Part shown: in pieces, positions 34,003 to 37,638 of the stretch
How positions within the stretch are numbered: position 1 is the first letter of the stretch
How the letters are laid out: every line of letters begins with the position of its first letter
Assembly (NCBI GenBank): GCA_028291345.1
Contig: JAQGIF010000109.1
Span: forward strand, 1-37,638
Direction of reading: 5' to 3'
Source: Rhodospirillales bacterium
Lineage (GTDB): Bacteria > Pseudomonadota > Alphaproteobacteria > BOG-932 > Roseiterribacteraceae
Length of the DNA: 37,638 nt
The notes under the pieces: model-generated
The model's input: the letters and a program-made list of their open reading frames with translations, nothing else
Databases searched by the model: none
What the model was told of the DNA's origin: nothing
Position numbers and translations under genes: made by a program

Positions 34003-34097
34003 ACGAACGCCCCGTCCGGCGAAGATCAAAGCAATCACTTAATGCTCGCCCGCCCGTAGAGATAGCTCAAGGTGAGGCTGACAGGCAGGAGCTCATC

Positions 34098-34859
34098 ATG
34101 GTTTTCAATCCCCAGAACACCGCGAATTTCCTGCTCGGCCAGCGGTCGCGCGACGCCGTGCTGACCGATACATTGCCCGAGGCGTTGCGGCCGCCGACTT
34201 TGGCCGATGCCATCGCCGTGCAGATTGCGTCAATGCGCGAGCTGGGGCCGGTCGGCGGATGGAAGGTTGGCGCCTCCGATCCGAGCGCGGAGCCGGTCGC
34301 CAGCCCGCTGCCGGCGTCGGGCGTCAAGCCGTCGCCGGTGGTGGTCGCGGCACGGATGCGGGCGTCCGAATGCGAGATTTCCTTCCGGTTTGGCCGCACC
34401 CTGCCTCCACGCTCACCGCCCTATGATCGGGCCGAGGTGGAGGCCGCGATCGAAAGCTGCCAGGCGGCGATCGAGGTGGTGGATCCGCGATACCGCTCCA
34501 CCGAGGGCCATGACGCGTTGAGCATCCTGGCGGATATGGGAATGCATGGCAGCCTGGCCGTAGGCAAGTCGGTTGCAAAATGGGACCCTGAGATGTTCAT
34601 GACCCTGGGCGTGATCGTGGCCGTGGACGGGGTGAAGCGGCGGGAGTTGGTGGGCAGCATGCCCGGCGGCTCCGATCTTGTCCGCCTGCTGCACTGGCTG
34701 GCGAATTCGGAAGTCGCCCGTGCATTCGGCGGCATCCAGGCAGGTCAAGTGGTAACCACCGGCTCCTGGACCGGCCTAATGCTGAGCCCACCGGGAGCCT
34801 ATGTGACGGCGCGCTTCGCCGGGTTTCCGGCTGTCGAGGTGCGGTTCGGGGCCTGCTAG
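34098..34859 (+). CDS. 2-keto-4-pentenoate hydratase / fumarylacetoacetase family protein
   Basis: 253 residues of the MhpD-like group of the FAH superfamily. Metal-site candidates are Glu91 and Glu93 in SECEISFRFG and Glu126 in AIEVVDPRY. GGWKVGAS near residue 53 and SILADMGMHGSLAVGK, GGIQAGQVVTTGSWTGL near the C-terminus match 2-hydroxypentadienoate hydratases. That enzyme follows extradiol cleavage in aromatic degradation, so a link to the dioxygenase-like gene at 15185 is possible but they are 18 kb apart. AGGAG precedes the ATG. It ends just before a strong palindromic terminator. Confidence 0.85.
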   Translation: MVFNPQNTANFLLGQRSRDAVLTDTLPEALRPPTLADAIAVQIASMRELGPVGGWKVGASDPSAEPVASPLPASGVKPSPVVVAARMRASECEISFRFGRTLPPRSPPYDRAEVEAAIESCQAAIEVVDPRYRSTEGHDALSILADMGMHGSLAVGKSVAKWDPEMFMTLGVIVAVDGVKRRELVGSMPGGSDLVRLLHWLANSEVARAFGGIQAGQVVTTGSWTGLMLSPPGAYVTARFAGFPAVEVRFGAC

Positions 34860-34873
34860 CTACTTTCACCGGG

Positions 34874-34903
34874 TGGAAAGGGCGGCCCAGGCCGCCCTTT
34901 CCA
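34874..34903. terminator. Bidirectional terminator-like palindrome
   Basis: Perfect 14-base arms at 34874-34887 and 34890-34903, with AAA and TTT at the stem foot, lie between two convergent genes. It can end transcripts from both sides. Confidence 0.75.
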
Positions 34904-34908
34904 CGCCC

Positions 34909-35328
34909 TTACTGGCCGGTATTTTGTGTCCCATGCTCCGAAGTGCCGGTGCCGGACGTGCCGCTGCTTGTGCTGCCCGTTCCCGAACTCCCGGACATGC
35001 CCGACTTCTTCGAGTGGGTTCGCCCCATAGTGGAGTTTGAGCCGGAGCCGGAGCGAGACATATCGCTGGCGGCGCTGTCGTCGGAAGTTGTGCCGGAGCC
35101 GGCCGCGCTGCCTGTGCCGCTCCCAGCTCCAGCGCCGTAAGTAGAGCCGCTGCCGCGGTTCACCGACGACCCTGAGGTGCCGCTGCTCCCGGAGCCAGTG
35201 CTGCCCGAGCCTGTGCTTCCGGCCGAGCTCCCGCCGCCCGTACTGCCGCCACCTGCACCCGCCTGGGCGAAGGCAGGACCGCCGCTCATCAGGGCGACAA
35301 TCGCGGTCGTGGCTAAGATAAACTTCAT
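34909..35328 (-). CDS. Secreted Gly/Ser/Thr-rich low-complexity protein
   Basis: 139 residues. A Sec signal peptide (FILATTAIVALMSGGPAFAQ) is followed by about 115 residues almost wholly Gly, Ser, Thr and Ala with short imperfect repeats of the GSTGSGS and SGTSGTG kind, plus a few charged residues around THSKKSGMSG. No domain is seen and none is expected. The composition suggests a disordered exported protein, perhaps envelope- or matrix-associated. The opposite strand is also open, but the signal peptide and start position favour this strand. Confidence 0.7.
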   Translation of the reverse strand: MKFILATTAIVALMSGGPAFAQAGAGGGSTGGGSSAGSTGSGSTGSGSSGTSGSSVNRGSGSTYGAGAGSGTGSAAGSGTTSDDSAASDMSRSGSGSNSTMGRTHSKKSGMSGSSGTGSTSSGTSGTGTSEHGTQNTGQ

Positions 35329-36115
35329 GACATTCTCCGTATCGTAAAGGTTCTCGAATTCACTTTCCCGATGGCCTTCGAACGGAGCAGATGATTTTGG
35401 GTTCCCACGAGGATTTAATTATTCTCGATGCGGCTTACCCGGATAGTGGTGCTTTCAATAGATATTTAAATTACTGTTTTATTCCGACAGAAGGACGTCG
35501 TAATGGTGAAGCCACACCGGATGCTTGCCAATTTATTACGGCAGTTTATTGGGAAGAGTCCGGTGGCTAGGATCATCCATGTCGATCCGCAAAAGGTCAG
35601 TAGGAAAGATGCCTAGCTCCTTGAGCAACCGCTTGCGCCCCCGCGTCAATTTCAACTTCATATCCGGGGCCCGGAGGAGCGCCCGGAAGTCCCATTTGCG
35701 CTTCAGGGCCGGAGGGGCGCGTGTGGCCGGGCCCTTCGTCACGTCGCGGGATTGGCGGGTGTAGCCGCGGTATTGATCGAAGGCGATTTTGCGCAGTTCC
35801 TCGAAATAGACCAGATGCCGGTCGAGCCGCGTCAGCCCCTGATCTGTGCCGGCCATTCGCGCATGTCGATCTTCGTGCCGGCCAGCAGGCGCTTTGCCGG
35901 GCGTCTGGTGGGGTCGGAGACGACGCGGCCATCGTCTCGACATGCACATACAGAAAATTTAAGGGTATGATTTGTCAACGCGGAACTCTTGCCGACGCCG
36001 GCCACAACCGCTTCGCGCCTCGCGATGACGAGAGGAGACTGAACAACTTACCCTCACGATCGGTTGATCCGCCAAGGCCTGCAGTCCAGCGCCCCGACAA
36101 ACCGACGGAGCCCGC
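35329..36115. other. Region with weak coding content
   Basis: 35329-35535 is comparatively AT-rich, contains no gene I can support and may hold the promoter of the Gly/Ser protein. 35857-36115 likewise has no convincing gene. The middle holds one uncertain minus-strand frame, listed separately. Confidence 0.4.
35536..35856 (-). CDS. Uncertain small basic protein, possibly a gene remnant
   Basis: 106 residues from an ATG at 35856, strongly basic, containing LTRLDRHLVYFEELRKIAFD then QYRGYTRQSRDVTKGPAT and LKLTRGRKRLLKELGIFPTD. The composition is protein-like but I recognise no family and no clear ribosome site is present. A different minus-strand frame just upstream reads TRRPAKRLLAGTKIDMREWP, which also looks protein-like, so the whole may be a frameshifted remnant of one longer gene. 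Confidence 0.3.
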   Translation of the reverse strand: MAGTDQGLTRLDRHLVYFEELRKIAFDQYRGYTRQSRDVTKGPATRAPPALKRKWDFRALLRAPDMKLKLTRGRKRLLKELGIFPTDLLRIDMDDPSHRTLPNKLP

Positions 36116-36808
36116 ATGCCCTATCAATCGTGGCCCTATTTATGGATGGTCGGGCCGGTGCTCGTCGGCCTGACCGGCCTGATCGTCCTGACGGCCGGCA
36201 TCGACGCATTGGCGCGCCGGCGCGTGTTTTCCGCGATGGGGGGGATCTTCGGCGGCGGCGCGGTGCTGGCTCTGGCCGTTGCCATCCTGCTGTTGGGGCT
36301 GGACGTCCAGACCTATCACCGCCTGAGTTTCGAGCGGTCGATCGCGACGATCGACTTGCGCCAGACCGGCGACAAGGCCTTCGACGCCACGGTTGCCGAG
36401 GCAACCGCTGAACAGGCGCCGCGCACGTTCGCGCTGACCGGCGACGAATGGCGCATCGAGGCGCGGGTGCTGAAATGGAAACCGTGGGCGAACGTGCTCG
36501 GCCTCGATGCCCGCTATCGCTTGGAGCGGCTGGCGGGGGAATTCACCGACCAGGGCGAGGAGCAGACCGGCCCTCGCAGCATCCATGATCTGCGCTCGCC
36601 GAACCCGACCGGCACTGCCGCGGCGGACCAGCTATGGCGCCTCTCAAGCCGCCTGAACGAGACCCACCTGATCGACACGCTCTATGGCAGCGCCACCGTG
36701 ATGCCCATGGCCGACGGCGCGCGGTACGAACTGTCGATGACGCAGACGGGGTTGCTGGCGCGCCCGGTCAACGAGGCGGCGACGAAGGCCGTCGGGCGAT
36801 GGCATTAG
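36116..36808 (+). CDS. Membrane-anchored protein of unknown function
   Basis: 230 residues. Two hydrophobic helices, LWMVGPVLVGLTGLIVLTAG (about 9-28) and FGGGAVLALAVAILLLGLDV (about 45-64), anchor a soluble C-terminal domain of 165 residues. That domain has LSFERSIATIDLRQTGDKAF, then WRIEARVLKWKPWANVLG and YRLERLAGEF, a mixed alpha/beta pattern with regular strands. I know no function; similar proteins are sometimes loosely labelled as multidrug pumps, which this is not. Confidence 0.7.
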   Translation: MPYQSWPYLWMVGPVLVGLTGLIVLTAGIDALARRRVFSAMGGIFGGGAVLALAVAILLLGLDVQTYHRLSFERSIATIDLRQTGDKAFDATVAEATAEQAPRTFALTGDEWRIEARVLKWKPWANVLGLDARYRLERLAGEFTDQGEEQTGPRSIHDLRSPNPTGTAAADQLWRLSSRLNETHLIDTLYGSATVMPMADGARYELSMTQTGLLARPVNEAATKAVGRWH

Positions 36809-36916
36809 ATTAGCGTAGAGTTTTTCGCGAGTAAGCCTTGTCTGGACGTGCTGCGAGAGTCCAGGCAGGCACATTCACGGAGGTAACGCGGAGCGGCGCC
36901 TTCCAGCACGAGTAGA

Positions 36917-37177
36917 TTAGCAGCGTTTCAGATTATCTTGACCTGGCGGCGAGGAGTCCACCACGCCAAACGATCGTGAACTGGCTCCGGGCTTCCCGAC
37001 GGTGAACCCTTCAGCAGCGAGCCCCCGCTTCAACAGCTCCCTCACGGCCGCGGCGCGGCTCGGCATCCGATGCGTGAAGCGAAAGTCTTCCACCGCGCGT
37101 AACTCATCGTTGTCCAGCATGATCTGAAGTCGCTCGCCTCGGGCGAGTGCGCTTCCTTTCATAGTCTGCTCCGTCAT
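36917..37177 (-). CDS. Ribbon-helix-helix type DNA-binding protein
   Basis: 86 residues. ERLQIMLDNDELRAVEDFRF then MPSRAAAVRELLKRGLAAEG has the strand-helix-helix pattern of small RHH regulators, with a disordered tail GKPGASSRSFGVVDSS. The ATG at 37177 has GGAGG seven bases upstream, which decides it over the longer frame to 37219. No toxin gene neighbours it, so an antitoxin role is not supported. Autoregulation through nearby TACTCATT repeats is possible. Confidence 0.7.
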   Translation of the reverse strand: MTEQTMKGSALARGERLQIMLDNDELRAVEDFRFTHRMPSRAAAVRELLKRGLAAEGFTVGKPGASSRSFGVVDSSPPGQDNLKRC

Positions 37178-37208
37178 GGCAAGCCTCCGATGATCCGATA
37201 GCCGAGGT

Positions 37209-37247
37209 AACCTACTCATTCCGCTTACTGAAGGTCAATTACTCATT
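37209..37247 (-). promoter_or_regulatory. Candidate promoter and repeats upstream of the RHH gene
   Basis: On the minus strand TTGACC (37238-37233) and TAGGTT (37214-37209) are 18 bases apart. Two direct copies of TACTCATT (37213-37220, 37240-37247, plus-strand reading) flank it, a layout used by RHH repressors. Confidence 0.3.
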
Positions 37248-37380
37248 AAGCGTCACTCTGCGAATTCGTCTACAATGACGCCGAATGAGACTTCGACTAA
37301 CTGTTAGCAAGGCGCCTGATATGGGCCAGTAAATCACTTCGAAAGTTCTGTACACTCTATGACTAACAAATATCGTAAGA

Positions 37381-37416
37381 TCTCTCGAATTATCTGGCGG
37401 CAGAATTATCGAGAGA
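37381..37416. repeat. Inverted repeat upstream of the PAS-domain gene (distal)
   Basis: TCTCTCGA (37381-37388) and TCGAGAGA (37409-37416) are perfect 8-base inverted arms around 20 bases. It lies in the roughly 320-base non-coding stretch 37178-37498, in which I see no gene. A dimeric regulator site is possible. Confidence 0.4.
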
Positions 37417-37445
37417 ATCGTGGCGATTATTTTACCGTCAACAAA

Positions 37446-37469
37446 TCACCGAAGATTAATATTCGGTGA
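37446..37469. repeat. Inverted repeat upstream of the PAS-domain gene (proximal)
   Basis: TCACCGAA (37446-37453) and TTCGGTGA (37462-37469) are perfect 8-base arms around an AT-only-but-one 8-base loop. It overlaps a possible GTG start at 37466 and lies 30 bp before the GTG at 37499. Confidence 0.45.
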
Positions 37470-37498
37470 ATCGTGCAGTTCGGCTCGGGCAAGGTATC

Positions 37499-37638
37499 GT
37501 GAGAGACTCATCCATCGACACCCCGGCAAATGACGATGCGATCGAACAGCCTGTGCTTACCGGGTTGGCGCCCGGGGCGCTAACCCGAGGCGATCGCTAT
37601 TTCCGCGAAATCCTCGATGCCCTGCCGGCGGCCGTCTA
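37499..37638 (+). CDS. N-terminus of a PAS-domain protein, probably a sensor kinase (partial)
   Basis: The frame is open from GTG at 37499 to the right edge, 46 codons. An acidic leader ends in GDRYFREILDALPAAV, the usual entry helix of a PAS domain in sensor histidine kinases and diguanylate cyclases. An in-frame GTG at 37466 is another possible start. The output domain is outside the window. Confidence 0.55.
   Translation, partial: MRDSSIDTPANDDAIEQPVLTGLAPGALTRGDRYFREILDALPAAV

Noticed and set aside
36917-37177. Toxin-antitoxin system around the RHH protein
   Set aside because: No toxin-like gene overlaps or adjoins it on the same strand.
1-37638. CRISPR arrays, transposases, phage genes, tRNA or rRNA
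   Set aside because: None could be seen on either strand; no regularly spaced repeat and no recombinase-like protein.

Overview
The window looks like chromosome from an alphaproteobacterium. High GC, dense GTGA/ATGA-coupled operons and the gene complement (SnoaL/VOC/SDR catabolic genes, CysN-CysC fusion, CysQ, Lrp pairs) suggest a sphingomonad-like organism. That placement is inference from gene content and style, because no rRNA or marker gene is present. No phage, transposase, CRISPR array or tRNA was seen.

Region 1 (1-5343) is a pterin/ribityl-pyrimidine-type cluster. A partial GTP cyclohydrolase II-like gene diverges from a stand-alone RibD reductase domain. A minus-strand set then follows: MDR dehydrogenase, a PTPS-like protein lacking normal active-site residues, and a GT4 glycosyltransferase. 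An OpgH/MdoH-like membrane glycosyltransferase diverges from that set. The product is not known to me. Region 2 (5349-16072) has a short glyoxalase gene facing a long minus-strand run: extradiol dioxygenase, SDR, FbiC (fused CofG-CofH), F420:NADPH oxidoreductase, CofE, nitroreductase domain, CofD, CofC, GST, a secreted protein and a YeeZ-like SDR. This is a full coenzyme F420 biosynthesis set. The CofE and nitroreductase frames look like an FbiB fusion split by a -1 frame change.

Region 3 (16335-18173) holds a SnoaL-like protein, a DCC thiol-disulfide protein and a TetR regulator. Region 4 (18307-23858) is sulfate activation: a strong sigma70-type promoter, cysD, cysNC and cysQ, followed by two coupled Lrp/AsnC regulators and an SDR. 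Region 5 (23863-30647) has a TetR regulator diverging from an export operon: HiPIP, an unknown secreted protein, a DUF1587/1595/1592/1588/1585 lipoprotein with a CxxCH motif, a Tat-exported DUF1552 protein and a three-repeat Lipoprotein_15 protein. It ends in a clear terminator. I regard this as an uncharacterised periplasmic redox system.

Region 6 (30691-37638) is mixed. It has two decayed genes (PaaI-type thioesterase, MDR alcohol dehydrogenase), a small lipoprotein, a MATE exporter, a MaoC hydratase, a fumarylacetoacetase/hydratase-family protein, a Gly/Ser-rich secreted protein, a membrane protein, a ribbon-helix-helix protein and the start of a PAS-domain protein behind two inverted repeats.
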